Shown here in pieces: positions 20,700 through 32,222 of a stretch of DNA of 64,000 nt. The notes below the pieces were generated by a model. That model worked only from the letters and a program-made list of their open reading frames with translations. It was not told the DNA's origin and did no database searches. How positions within the stretch are numbered: the first letter of the stretch is position 1; every line of letters starts with the position of its first letter. Source of the DNA: Cyathus striatus (taxonomy: Eukaryota > Basidiomycota > Agaricomycetes > Agaricales > Nidulariaceae). Both the position numbers and the translations under genes were made by a program. The stretch spans positions 1 through 64,000 of the forward strand of contig JAOVFP010000008.1 in NCBI GenBank assembly GCA_025738555.1, read 5' to 3'.

Positions 20700-22395
20700 T
20701 TAAGAATGACCGAGTGGGGCATGTTGAACCACAGTGCGAAGGCTATAAAAGCGCGTCATGTAAGTTCCTAGACCATTATACGAAAACACGACGTACTTAT
20801 AATCATCACCGTTTCGGGTCAAGTACCTCACCCAAGGTATAGAATTGTACCCACTCTTATCGACTACCTTCAGATATCTGACCTGTATACCAGAGATCGT
20901 AAAATAAGGTATCTCAAACTTGACGTTAATGGGACGAGTTCTCTTCCTCTCATCTATGTAGATATACCCCGTTAGCAATTGTTAGTATCATTAACCGATT
21001 GCTACACTCACCATTACCACTGATGCTGGGCAAACCGAATTCGGCTCTCATTACAAGGTCGCGACCTCCCTCAAGTTGCTTGATCTGCCAAATGAAGGCA
21101 GACATTTCGGGCTTGTAAACTGCCTTCCCGGTGCTCAACTAGACATAAACGTGTAAAAATTACACAACGCGCACAACAGGACAGCACATGACACTCACTC
21201 TAAACTTCGGGGTATCAACGTCTTCAGGAATAGGAACGCAGATCTCAACATTGTTCGCAGTGCTCTTCTTTTTGAATCGAGATTTGAGCTTGACGACATA
21301 TTCTATTCGGGTCTTCCTATTCTCGACCGCAGCTTCAACGAAGATAAGAGGTTGTACAGGCGATGAAAGACGATATGATAGTAGCTCGAATTCTCCATCA
21401 GGCGGAATAAACGAGATTGTTCGATCATTCTCGAACTTCGATAGTCTAACACACTGGTGAAACTTCACGTCTTCGAGGTCTATCGAGTTACCAACCGCCG
21501 CTATAAACAGAACTTAGGTCGAAATCTTTGGGTGCAACTGAAACAGCCTACATTTTCCGGTTCTTTCGAACATGACCTTGTCGTTTAAGCCCAGCCGAAG
21601 CTCAGGCATTCCAGAAAGATAGACCTTCATGTTAACCGCACCGAGGACCTCTGAACGAACTGCGTTCCCGTAGCTGTCAACCTGGTGAGCCGCAATACGA
21701 CTCAGTACTTAGAAGGTGAATAAAAGTAAGGCAAGTCTCACCAACATGTTTACGGTTTCAATAACATCCAGGAAAACCTCGTTTTGTCGGTACTTGATCC
21801 CCTCCGATCGCCACGATACAGCATTTGTGAGAGTAGAAGGTGCCTGAACTTGCGACTGGGTACGTAGTTCGTTTGAGGTCTGAAAGATGAATCTACGGGG
21901 GTGAGCATGCAACGCGACTCTGAACAACCATGGCAACGTACTCCTGTAACACTTTCCCTTCTGTACTCTGCGGATGCCCGAAGTCCAAAATTTCATCCAT
22001 CAACTCGTAGATGATCACGAAGTTGTCACGAATACTCTCCTCTTCCAGAACATTGAAGTACTCTGTCAGTACTTCGATGAAGCGATACAGGAAGTATATG
22101 ATTTCAATCGCATTCGGGTTTCCTCTGGACAGGGCGAGAACTAAAGACTGACGGTCAGCCTAGGAGACCTCGAGACATCGCGTACATAGGACATACAATA
22201 CAGGTTCGAATGCCGCACATGAATATAGTTGATCCCTCTATACGTGAAACATGGTAACACATGTTGTCCTTCATCCTCCGTGTCGAGCACAAGCTGTATG
22301 AACTGTTCCACGCATGCCGGAGGGACGTTGTCTCGATAGGTTCTCTGGATCAGCGGTTTGCCCTTGAGGTCGAGGATGGCCAGAATGCTCGCCAT
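20700..22395 (-). CDS. apm1: AP-1 complex subunit mu (clathrin adaptor medium chain)
   Basis: Medium chain of the AP-1 adaptor that selects cargo for clathrin vesicles at the trans-Golgi and endosomes. The start ATG at 22,395 opens MASILAILDLKGKPLIQRTY, the longin-type N-terminal domain. Later exons read ESIRDNFVIIYELMDEILDF, NAVSWRSEGIKYRQNEVFLD (start of the mu homology domain), VNMKVYLSGMPELRLGLNDK, RTISFIPPDGEFELLSYRL, VVENRK-type basic strands, MSAFIWQIKQLEGGRDLVMR and VRYLKVVDKSGYNSIPWVRY, ending after GDDYNLRT at a TAA at 20,700-20,702. It is cut by many introns of 45-60 nt. Blocks are in full order with no stop, so the gene is intact: the most clearly essential housekeeping gene here and a marker of where the core chromosome begins. 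It is divergent from the first F-box gene. Confidence 0.93.
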
Positions 22396-22910
22396 CGATG
22401 TGCGAGTAAAAAGTGGGATGGTGAGAGAAAAGTAAAAGTAGCAGCTGTCTGTCACCGTGTTGAACGTGATCAAGACCCTGCGCATCGATGCGGACCTGGT
22501 TGCATTCGCGTAATTGATGCTCGCCGAGAAAGCCGCCAGCGCTAGCTATGAAAATCCGTATTGCCGCATGTTCCAAATTTGTGGTTTGTATGGCGTATGT
22601 TAGGGGGTTTATCAAGTTGATCTCTATGAACTTGTTTTTTGGACTAGCTCAAGAAGTATTGCAGTGAAGTACGAAAAATTGTAAATTTTACGCAACATAT
22701 TGTTTAGGGTGGAAGCCAATGGTAAATATATTACGTACGAACATACTTAGCGAACGAGGTTAGATCAACTGATCAAGTACTTCAACAAATTCAGGTGATA
22801 CTCACACTTGAAGAACACTGCCTTGTGATTTATCAATCGGAACCGTGATACGTTTACGTTTAACTGCCCGGCTGTCCTTCTCAAGTCCTTCTTTTCTCCT
22901 CATCACATCG
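22396..22910. other. Divergent promoter region of AP-1 mu and F-box gene
   Basis: About 515 bp shared by two divergently transcribed genes. Open frames near 22,271-22,615 are shadows of the AP-1 mu first exon and leader. No TATA box is convincing. Confidence 0.45.
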
Positions 22911-24217
22911 ATGAACATCGGACGTCCTTTGCCTCGTATTCCTACTGAAATATTGGAACATATCATCGATTTACTCGATCCTTATGATAATCCTCCGCAT
23001 AGAGTATACCCAGTTCTCAAAGTCCTCTGCCAAGTTTCTAATGCGTGTCTTCCTCGTGCCAGAAAGCACCTTTTCTCAATCGTCAAGCTCGATCTGACAC
23101 TCCTACATGCTTTCTCGAATCTATTATCTTTGAACCCGGGGATCTCCGATCTCGTCCGCGACTTCGAGTTCGAACTCACCTGGACCGGTGGCCAGACGTT
23201 GCAGCTGCCAGAAGAAAATTGGAATGACATTGTCAAGCATTTGATGGCGATTTTTACTGCGTTAAAGTCAAAAAACATCGTCGGTATTGGGCTGACTTTT
23301 GAGGAAAGGCTTACATTCGAAAACTTTCCTTTCGAATTAGGCCAAGCTATCTACCGAGCCATAACATCACCCATACTTCGGCGACTCAGCCTAGCGTGTA
23401 TCACCGTTCCTTACACATTATTTGTACACCTTTCACGAAACCTTAAGGAACTTTCTCTAGAGATCGTGCGTATTTCTACACCAGAGTTAACAAGCGTGGC
23501 ATACATTCCGGAAGGAGCCACGTCTGGAATTGCACGGATAGAACATTTAACTATCGTCGACGGCTGGCCATGGTCGACCACGTTATTTTCTGGTGAAATG
23601 AAGTCAAATCTCGACTTTTTAAACATCCAAGCACTTTCTATCATATTTCATTTCCAAGGCTTATCAGACATAGAATACATTTGGAGCTTATGTTATCAAC
23701 ATCGGAACTCCCTATTATTTGTACACGTCGGTGATAGGCATTGGTTTGGTGAGCTCAACTTTATATGTTTAGAACATCTACTTATAAGTCAACGCCAACC
23801 TTGCTGATAGATACCGTGCTCAATATCTCTTATGACATGAACGTATACATGCATGATAACCTTACGTGGATGCGTATTTGCGATGCGCCAGGCTTTGAAT
23901 TTTCTTCCACTGTATTGGACACCAATATGCCATCTGAACCGCTGTCGCAAGTACGGAAACTAGATATTGAAATAACTAACATGGTACAAACGCCGGAAGA
24001 CCTTATACAAGAAATCGAGTTTGAATATTTAGACAATCAACTCGCTAGCAAATTCATCTCTTTAACGGAGTTTTGCATTTATCTTAAATGCAGCTTGGAG
24101 AATTGTACGAGTGCAGAGAGCAACTACAAGAAGTTATCTGAAGAAGTGGTGTCGTATTTTCCATTGCTTAGCAGCTCTCGTAAAATTCAGCCGAGAGTTG
24201 TAATTTTTGTTACATAG
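22911..24217 (+). CDS. F-box-like protein, copy 1
   Basis: 414 residues from exons 22911-23748 and 23811-24217, joined in phase as RHWF-DTVLNISYDM. The N-terminus PRIPTEILEHIIDLLDPYDN is the F-box helix pattern of the large basidiomycete F-box family, which docks onto Skp1 in SCF ubiquitin ligases. The rest is an irregular leucine-rich region (RRLSLACITVPYTLF, LKELSLEIVRIS, ITNMVQTPEDLIQEIEF) likely to bind a substrate. The upstream in-frame extension to 22,845 lacks a better ATG. A close paralogue lies tail to tail at 24,384-25,684. Frame intact. Confidence 0.85.
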
Positions 24218-24383
24218 TATCTCATCCTTCGATTTAATTATATGTTCGGGGGTTGCTCGTAAGTAGATTGCACATGATACTTGACCTTGAATGTAGATTA
24301 CGGAAGAAAGCCACAAAATTTCAGTAATAGAAATATCTATCTACTATATATTGCCTTGGTTCAAACTATCGCAGAGTGAGACG

Positions 24384-25684
24384 CTACGTAACATTAATTG
24401 CGATACTTGGCTGAAGTCCCCGAGAGTTACTGATCAAAGGAAAAGATGACTCTATCTTTCTCGACAAGGCCGCCTCAGAGTCGCTCTCTGAACTCGTCCA
24501 CCACTTCGAGCTACATTTGAGTTTAACTTGAAATTCCGCCAAAGAGGCGAGTGTATTAGCGAGTTGACAATCAAGAGAATCCAGTACCTCGTTTTTCATA
24601 ACATCCTCCGTTTTTTGTACCATGTTAGTTATCTCGATATCTAATTTTCGTATTCCCAATAGTATCTCCGGCAGCATGCTGTTGGTATGCATTATCGAGG
24701 AGATGTAGCCGAAATTCGGCGCGTCGCAAATGCGCATGGACGTAAGGTTATCATACATGTATATGTTCATATTATATGAAAGATTTATCCCTCCCTCTCT
24801 CACTAAAATCCTATCAGTGTGCACTTCGACATCTTATACAAATGGAGCTTACTGAGCAAATGTCTGTCACTGATATGTACAAACAAAAGGGTGTTCCGAT
24901 GCTGATAGCAAAAGTCCCACAAAACTTTTGTATCTCTTAAGCCCTGGAAATGATACCTGACGGAGAGTGCTTGAATGTTTGAGAGGTCGAGTCTTGATTT
25001 TATTGCACCAGAAAATAGGGTGCCTGACCATGGCCATCCATCGACGATGGATAAATGTTGTATCTGCGCTTTTCCGGTGGTGGCTCCCAGTGCTGGAACG
25101 TAAGTGTTCGATCGTGGTCCTCCCAACGGATCCACATCCACTTGCTCAAGAGTGAGTTCCTTGATAGTTGGCGGCAGATGAACAAATAATTTGTGGGGGA
25201 TGGTTATGCCAGCCAAATGAAGTCGCTGAAGCTTGGGCGAGGTAATGGCTGTATATATAGCGTGGGATAACGAAGGTGGAAGTTGTCCCAACTTAATCTT
25301 GCTCCAAAAAATAAATCCAATGCCAACGAGGTTCTTCGACTCCAGTGCTGTAAGAATTGCCATGAGATGCTTAATAATGGCAATCCAGTTCTCTCTTGGC
25401 AACTGCATCATAGGGCCGCTGGAGATCTCGAAGTCGCGCACGAGATCGCATATATGCGAATTAGAAGACAAGTGATTTGAGAAAGCCTTCAGGAGTGAAA
25501 AATCGAGCTTGATAACTGAGAAAAGGTGCATTCTGGCCCGAGGCAGGCAGGCCTTTGAAACGTGGCAAAGGGCATTGAGTATTGGGTATACTTTGTGTGT
25601 AGGATTATCATAAGGGTTGAGCGCATCGATAATGTGTTCTAGTATTTCAACAGGAAAACTTGGGGTAGGGAATTTGATATACAT
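24384..25684 (-). CDS. F-box-like protein, copy 2 (inverted paralogue)
   Basis: Start ATG at 25,684 (MYIKFPTPSFPVEILEHIID), stop TAG at 24,384-24,386. It has the same two-exon design as copy 1: the intron starts at GTAAGC after DRHLL (about 24,850) and the last exon continues REGGINLSYNMNIYMYDNL. Shared blocks with copy 1 are ALNPYDNP.HKVYPIL, KACLPRARMHLFSV.KLD, IVDGWPWS.TLFSG, FCYQHRNTLLFVH and IRKLDIEITNMVQ. Overall similarity looks like 55-60 percent by eye, so the duplication is not recent. Frame intact; the likely role is an SCF substrate adaptor. Confidence 0.85.
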
Positions 25685-27735
25685 GAATGGGGTGAGGAAA
25701 TGAAGTGGATCTATTGATGAGGAGGATATCTGCTTGGGGGTATCCTCTCGACAAAGAAATGATGCGAGTAGGAAGACGTCCGTCTGTCCCTTCAGATCCA
25801 GTGAGCTCGCGAGAGAGAGAGTTGGGGGGAAAAGCGGAGCTGGTATTCTCAAAGTGTACGTACGACAGATATACGAATACGGAAATGAACAATGTAAGTA
25901 TTAGTAATCGAAAACGCGGACACAATGAGGAACGGAAATTGAAAACGAGTGAAAACCCCATTTTACCATGCAGGCAGAATGCATGCTCTACACTATGTGA
26001 TTTCAACTGCGCAGGATAAATATACTGTAAGTTCTAATCGATGATCACAAGGCAGTGCGCTCTGGCTGACCCTAAAATGGTATTGCGAATATAAACTCAC
26101 AGGGCTGTGTATTCTCGCCCAAGATATCTATGATATTCATATCGTGTGATGGGCTTTGTTGAAGTCTTTGAGCCTACATTATGACGATGCAGATAATAGA
26201 CCGTTGGCGTTCCTACTGATCACCTCATTACATACTATATTCTTCTTAAAAATTGAGAGACGGCCATAGAAAGTCGTCAGAACTCAGAAGAGCATGTAGA
26301 TAGGGGAGTGGGGGGAGTGGAGCTGTTCCCCCGACAAGAATGAGACGGACCACTCGTAGACTGGGGGAGCATCACCGTTGTGTGTTCAACGAGCCCGACA
26401 CCCAAATCCAACACTGCAGTCAGATTATTCCTGAAAAATTGAGCATTTTTATTTGGATAGGGCATGCATGGTTTAAGGAGCGAGATGTATTTCCTTCGGA
26501 TTGTGGATTTTTCTGAACAGGAAGAGCGAAGGAGAAAATTGGGGCATGCAACGATGCGAAGCACACCCTACTCCGGGCCCCTCTGACATTACCACAATCA
26601 CGGACTTTTGCACCAGTATGTTAGGAGAAGCATGCGAGGAACCAGGTGACTTCCGACCGTGATGTCCCTCAACACCCCCGAAAATACATGTACTGTACTG
26701 GAGTGTATGGAGGAAACCGTCACGCACAACGGAGGCCCGGTTGCAAGCTAATTTTGGACGTAATTTCCGAAAAAAAACACTAAAAATCGAATTTTGGGTG
26801 CCAGTGTTGTGCCTGAAAAATCGTGTCACGCTCAAAGGTGCGTTGCCTCCATACACTCCAGTACAGTATTGATCACGTAACGAGTTGAGCCGACGCGAAA
26901 ATAAGAGACTAAAAGTACAGTAGAGAGAAGAGCGGGAACGCTCGCAAAAGAAAAAATGAACATCTTAGTCTGTGTACTCCCACGGTTGGTATCATGTGTA
27001 CATACGTAGTGACGTACAAGAGCGCCGAGAACGCGTCTTAAGTATACTAGTTTCATCTCATCAAGGAACTTTCCATCAGCTGCGCGTCGCGACATGCAGC
27101 CTACTGTCAATGACAAACGACAAACGCCCGCGAAGAAGTCGAATTTTGGGCCTGGTCGATGACTACGAACGACAAGAACGAATGCCCACAGTGAATGCAA
27201 AAGGCAGAAACCGTCGCTTTGGCCAATATTTGTGGTGAAGCATTTAAGCCGGCGCCAGACGAGTAAATGAGATGAACGTAGAGTGATTCTGAATGAGAGA
27301 ATGGCACGATGGCGCATAGCACCGTGTATTATACTGTACATATCGAATGAGAGTAAGAGTCAACGTCAGAAATAAAACTTTGACCATGGAAGGAGCTTCG
27401 AAGGAATGAATTCAAATTGAGTTTTGCCCTTTGCTCTGACCTATAATACATCCTTAGATGCTAGATATGTGGTCGTTGATAAGCACTGTATATTGAATGT
27501 TGATTCTGGCGCTCTCGTACCTCCAGTGTTTTGAAAGCCGCATTTATGTACTCTCAGTACTACGAACCATTGAAGATTCGAGAGCTCTATAGCTTGTGAA
27601 TTCGATTTAATATAGCTATACGTCCATAAAAACATTACAGGGTTTTTGAAACTCTTATGCAAAGTCAATATCAATACCCAAGTGTGAGGCATGCTCCGCA
27701 CCGTACTCCACCAAAATATAATATATCCTAAACTT
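25685..27735. other. Intergenic with a MITE-like insertion
   Basis: About 2 kb without a recognisable gene. Minus-strand open frames at 26,473-26,856 and 26,832-27,341 cross the inverted-repeat element and have no domain. A GCCCAAGATATC...GGGCTTTG segment at about 26,108-26,160 recurs near 35,700-35,755. Confidence 0.45.
26691..26868. mobile_element. MITE-like element, 178 bp, perfect 23-bp terminal inverted repeats
   Basis: TACTGTACTGGAGTGTATGG followed by AGG at 26,691-26,713 is repeated as an exact reverse complement at 26,846-26,868. If the outer TA on each side is the target duplication, the ends read CTGTACTGGAG and the element would fit a Tc1/mariner-type non-autonomous transposon. 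No coding capacity. Confidence 0.7.
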
Positions 27736-30212
27736 TCAGTAAAATCTGTCTGGTCCCAGATATTCATATTTTCCGTCATTATTGGGCCAGCCTGCAGCAT
27801 TTATATGTTTATTGAATATCTCCACTACATTTCGATGTGTAGGAATGTACTGGCGATCTTCACTTAATTTATATTTCCGGAACAGCTGACGCAGGTCTTC
27901 CAACAGAGCAGTTAACGGTATGTTGCCTTTAATTGTCAATTTCTCTTGCACAATCCATACAAATTTGCAACCGGATGTAATCACATTATCGTCATGGATA
28001 AATAGATTTTTGCATGCATTGTTCCCATCACTGCGATCATGTTGAGCGTGGCGAAGAAGGATCCAAACCAAGATCCAGTAGAATGATTCTAGATCATGAT
28101 GAGGCTTATGCATCACAGGCTGTTCGCCACTCCCAGTCAATGAATGAGTCGCCATGAAGAAGTGAGTGCCCTGTATAAACACAAGGTTATTCAGACTAAG
28201 TAACGGTAATGTAATGAAGCTTACAGTTATCTCCTTTAGACTACGTGAAGTTTCCTCGCCAGTATTGTTGAATTCAAAGTTACATGGAACGAATGTAGCA
28301 TTGTAGAAGTTGTCCAGAAATCCTACAAATCCGTCGGGAGCTGCAAACTTTAGGATGTTACCCACACTGATGTTGCGGTGCAAAACTCCGCATGAACAGG
28401 CAACGAAATGACCTATTAGCAATTGTCAGAGGTCAAAGTGGAGCGATTTTTAATCATACGAACCAATTATGGCATCTCGAATTGAAGTAGCTATATCCTT
28501 TGTTACTGTGAAATCCTCCAGTCGACTCACACTAATAGGTCCTATAAGGTAGCGGCACCGTCGTCTTCCATAGGCATTGTCTTTTTGAATATATTGACTA
28601 GTAAGTGTAATGTACCCGCTACTTTCTGGCTTGTGGATATCATTCATGGCTGACAGATCTAAATAGCCGTAATGATCAGCCAATCCTGGTATCGAAGATG
28701 GATTGACATTGCGGTGGTCATAAATCTTATGAATCCAATCAAATTCTGGGTTGGATTTTAGATCAGCATAACGTTGCTGGATAGTCTTGTAAAAGGCTGA
28801 TTCAGGGATCCGATGACTTTCGCGCCAAGTATCTTTGAGGCCGAAGACACAGTAACCATACCCATGAACTTCTACCAGAAGTTTAGTGGAAACTGTAGCA
28901 TGAGAGAAGGTTTCACTAGAGTGGTACAGCGGGGGTCCAAATGTTAACCCATATGTATCAACTAAACCATTGTTAGAACTATCAATGATGACCGAGTAAA
29001 TGCATACAGTAAGGTGTGTTCTCGTCGTTATTAATGTCATCTAAGTGATAGATAAGTTTAGTTTGTTCAGAAGGCCGAAAAATGACACAATTACCAGTGA
29101 TTTTCCGTGATTTGAAGCTGGCCAGGTCAAGTCGAACTTTAATCCACTGAGATTTGTATATGTCGGCTTTCTGCCCAGGACACAACCGATCGATTTCTTT
29201 CTGCATTTTGTGTACTTCAAATTGAGTAGGAATTCGAATCGTTTCATCCCATCCTACAACAGTATTAGGGATCTCGTGGCAAGGATTGACGAAGCGCCAC
29301 AGGAATTGACGGATTATATCGGGCTTCTGAATGTAATTAAAGGCACAAGAAATGCAGCCCGATCGGTCAAAACGATAAATGCACATCGTGTTTGTCTGGG
29401 GATATGCTACGAACACATACACATAGCACATAAGTGATGAAGAGAGAAGTTTATTTCCATCGGAAAGAAGACGCGCGATACTCGTCTCAATCTTATCTCG
29501 ATAGGAACAGTGTTGTGAATTCAAATCGTTCGCATCTTCGAGTCCTGGGCCATTGTTAACTTCGATCGTAATACAGTACTGAGACCAGCGTTGATTTGAT
29601 GAAATATGTGAATGTCCTGGATAAAGACCAAATATATCTGGTTTATCCCGACCACTTGAAGCTGATTTGAGCAGCGTTTGACTGTATTTGCCGTGAAATG
29701 TGATGATCTTACTCGAAGTAAAACCTTCCTGACTGCCATTAAATAGAGCTGCCTAAACAATTATCAGACTGCTGAAGCAAAAAATAAATAATTTAATAAT
29801 TCACAATGGAACTATAAACCTTTAGCCTCCGAGATCGAGTCCATCGGCCAGCTGGGATATCTTTCGCAAGCTTCGTCAATTTTATTTTTAATGTGGCATC
29901 GCTAATTAGTGAGCTTGCATCCGATGGAACGAACTTCTCCAGGAAATCTTCAATTGTTCCGGTCATGCCACCACAATTAGGCGGCCCGTCAAAACCCACA
30001 TGGTGGTCAAGAAACTTCTTGAAATCTTTGCAATTCTCCTTATATATTTCAAGTTGTTTTTTAACGTGATTAATGCACGAAGCAACTACAACTGAATATG
30101 GAGCACCAGAACCGCAGGAAAGGGTCGACGAGTCACTATCGGATTCTTCTGTTTCAACAGTGGTGGCATGGGTGTGGTCGAATGAGCTTTGCGGATAAGA
30201 AGAGAGCATCAT
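27736..30212 (-). CDS. FunK1 fungal-type protein kinase with HRN instead of HRD
   Basis: Multi-exon gene from the ATG at 30,212 to the TGA at 27,736-27,738. The N-terminal exon (30,212 to about 29,800) is Ser-rich, then DATLKIKLTKLAKDIPAGRW. Middle exons carry FunK1 blocks: ALFNGSQEG, WSQYCITIEVNNGPGLEDAN, YIQKPDIIRQFLWRF, TWRESHRIPESAFYK and RYLIGPISVSRLEDF. The last large exon contains GVLHRNISVGNILKF, GFLDNFYNATF, GTHFFMATHSL and HHDLESFYWILVWILLRHA, all diagnostic for the fungal-type kinase (FunK1) domain. The catalytic loop Asp of H-R-D is Asn (AAC, codon 28,372-28,374), while the later metal-binding Asp (FLDNF) remains. I see no stop or frameshift, so a pseudokinase is likely. FunK1 genes are expanded in mushrooms and mostly of unknown function. 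Confidence 0.85.
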
Positions 30213-31049
30213 GACATCAACAGTCTGGGGAGCTTATGTTGGAGGTAATGTAAGTAGAGAGTCAGCTCTTTAGAGAGAAGCGACTTAAGGGAAAGAGTGG
30301 AGAACAGGCAGCTTGAATTTATAGTAGTGGCAATAGAATTGAAGTGTATTATGACTACTAAACAATTAAATGGGATATTGTATACAACGTGATCAGAACT
30401 TTATAAATGAATATATACAAACACTGCCATATGAATATTCCAAGCCAGCATAGTTCATAGGGAATAATCGTCGTACAATTCATAATACATAGAGTTAGTT
30501 CGAACCACAACTGACTAACACTACTGAGTCTGTTATAGTTTATACTAGCAAGTACACGAACAAAATTCTTCTTCTCGATTGCACAGAAACAACAATATCA
30601 AGCCCGCATAGCACTACAGCTGAGTGCGGCAGGAGTCATTAAACGGGATCCATAGGTTGCAATATTTTATATGAATCACGTACACGAACTCTACATATAC
30701 ATGACTACACGAACAAAACAACAAGCTAGCGTAGCGCATGATCAACAATTCGAACCATCGTTCGGTCAACCACAAATACGCAGTGAGGCATTGATAATAT
30801 CAGTGAAGTCATTTTTATCATTTACGTGAAACACCTACATACTTTTCTTAGGTATTACTTTGCCTACTACAAAACAAGCATCTATTCAAAAATGCAAGCC
30901 TTATCGTTACACCAGGAATTCTGGGCTTTCACGTTTTATTAAGTGGGTATAGCAGATCGATGCGCCAGGAGTTACCTAGTAAGTACAAAGGTTTTGTGCC
31001 CGTGGTTAACCGAAGAAAAAGTCGCAATATACTGCAAGACAACTGGAAG
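30213..31049. other. Intergenic with tRNA-related repeat copies
   Basis: AT-rich DNA upstream of the kinase. It holds at least one copy of the tRNA-related family: CCAAGCCAGCATAGTTCATA (from about 30,440) followed by the B-box GTTCGAACC at 30,498-30,506. Further weak copies lie near 30,600 and 30,725-30,760. Confidence 0.5.
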
Positions 31050-32165
31050 TTATGAATGCGTATTCTGAGCGAATCGAATCCAACACACCCCAGTCCTCAA
31101 GCCCACAAAGGCAGGGAAGCGCATCCCACATCTCCCCCGCGAGACGCTCACACTCCCTCCGAAACACCTCCCGACAAGGCAGACACATCCCCGCAACCAC
31201 GGACCTATTGTCCGCGTGAAAGTCAAGGAATCCAACTACATCTCAAGAAGAGATAATTTCCGCGCATTGGAGGCGCGTGTGTGGGCATGTGTTTGGTGCG
31301 AGGGGGAGGTGCATCGGAAGGAGAAGGGGGAAGTGAAGCTGGGGTTGATTTGCGTTAGGGTTGGCGTTTGTCGGTGGGCTGGGAACTTTCGAGCCTGCTG
31401 GTTGGAAGCCGGCGGGAACGGGGGCAGGAGGGACTATGTCGGTGGTGGTGGTAGAGGGTTTGATGAGACATAGATAATGCTCCCCACTATATGCGCTAAC
31501 GGCTATCTCTACACCTGCTCGATTCTGCATGAGCATAGTTCAATATGGCACAAGACGGCCATATCTCTATCATTCCCATCCAACAACACTTTCGTCCCTT
31601 CGTCCCCTTCCTCTTCCCCGTCTCCATTCTCCTCATATACCCACTTCTCCCCCTCCTTCGGCAGATCTCCAACTTGAACTCGCCGGCCAATTGAAAAGTG
31701 ATGAAAGGAGTGTTGTCGATGGGCAGAATTATGCATGTTGTGTCGCACAAGCGCCATGTTGGGAGGGCTGTTGGAAATGTGGAGTGGAGGTACGCGAGGG
31801 CGCGTGCGTACAGGTATGAGTTAGTGCATTGCGCGAGAGGCAGAGGGCTGAGCGGATGATTGGGAGTGTTGTTGTTGGTATTAGTGGTGATGATGGTCCG
31901 AAGAGGCTGGACGGGGTGTTAGTAAGTTGTGAAAGGGGGAAGGAGAAATAGAGGATGAGGGAGTACGAATGTGGGGTACGTCACTACGTGGCTCAACGAG
32001 GAGTGTCCTCGATAAGGAGCTAAGATGGTAATGTCCCAAGGAGACGTTCACGTCCAAAGTTGAAAAAAGGCCACTGTGCAGACGAAAGATAAGTAGAAAG
32101 ACAAACAAAAATAGGCTGTTGGCTGATGCAGGCTGCCAGCAGGATGAACGATCGGCACGAGAGAG
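31050..32165 (-). pseudogene. Truncated copy of the BTB gene (exon 2 and part of the intron)
   Basis: Matches the intact BTB gene at 38,227-39,470 in the same orientation, including the exon 2 end (CLPCREVFRRECERLAGEMW), the LMQNRAGVE and SGEHYLCLIKP blocks and, further left in the gene, intron sequence up to the ATGATCGGCAC block. Exon 1 with the BTB fold is absent. Stops, frameshifts and deletions break it into open frames of under 100 codons. The foldback element begins about 60 bp beyond its right edge. Confidence 0.85.
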
Positions 32166-32222
32166 GTCCCCTATTATAACTCGCTAAGTGCTTAGCATTG
32201 AGCCTGAAACACGTGCTCATCA

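Noticed and set aside
26832..27341. Minus-strand open frame of 169 codons
   Set aside because: Runs into the inverted repeat of the MITE, has no domain and no credible ATG context or splice partners.
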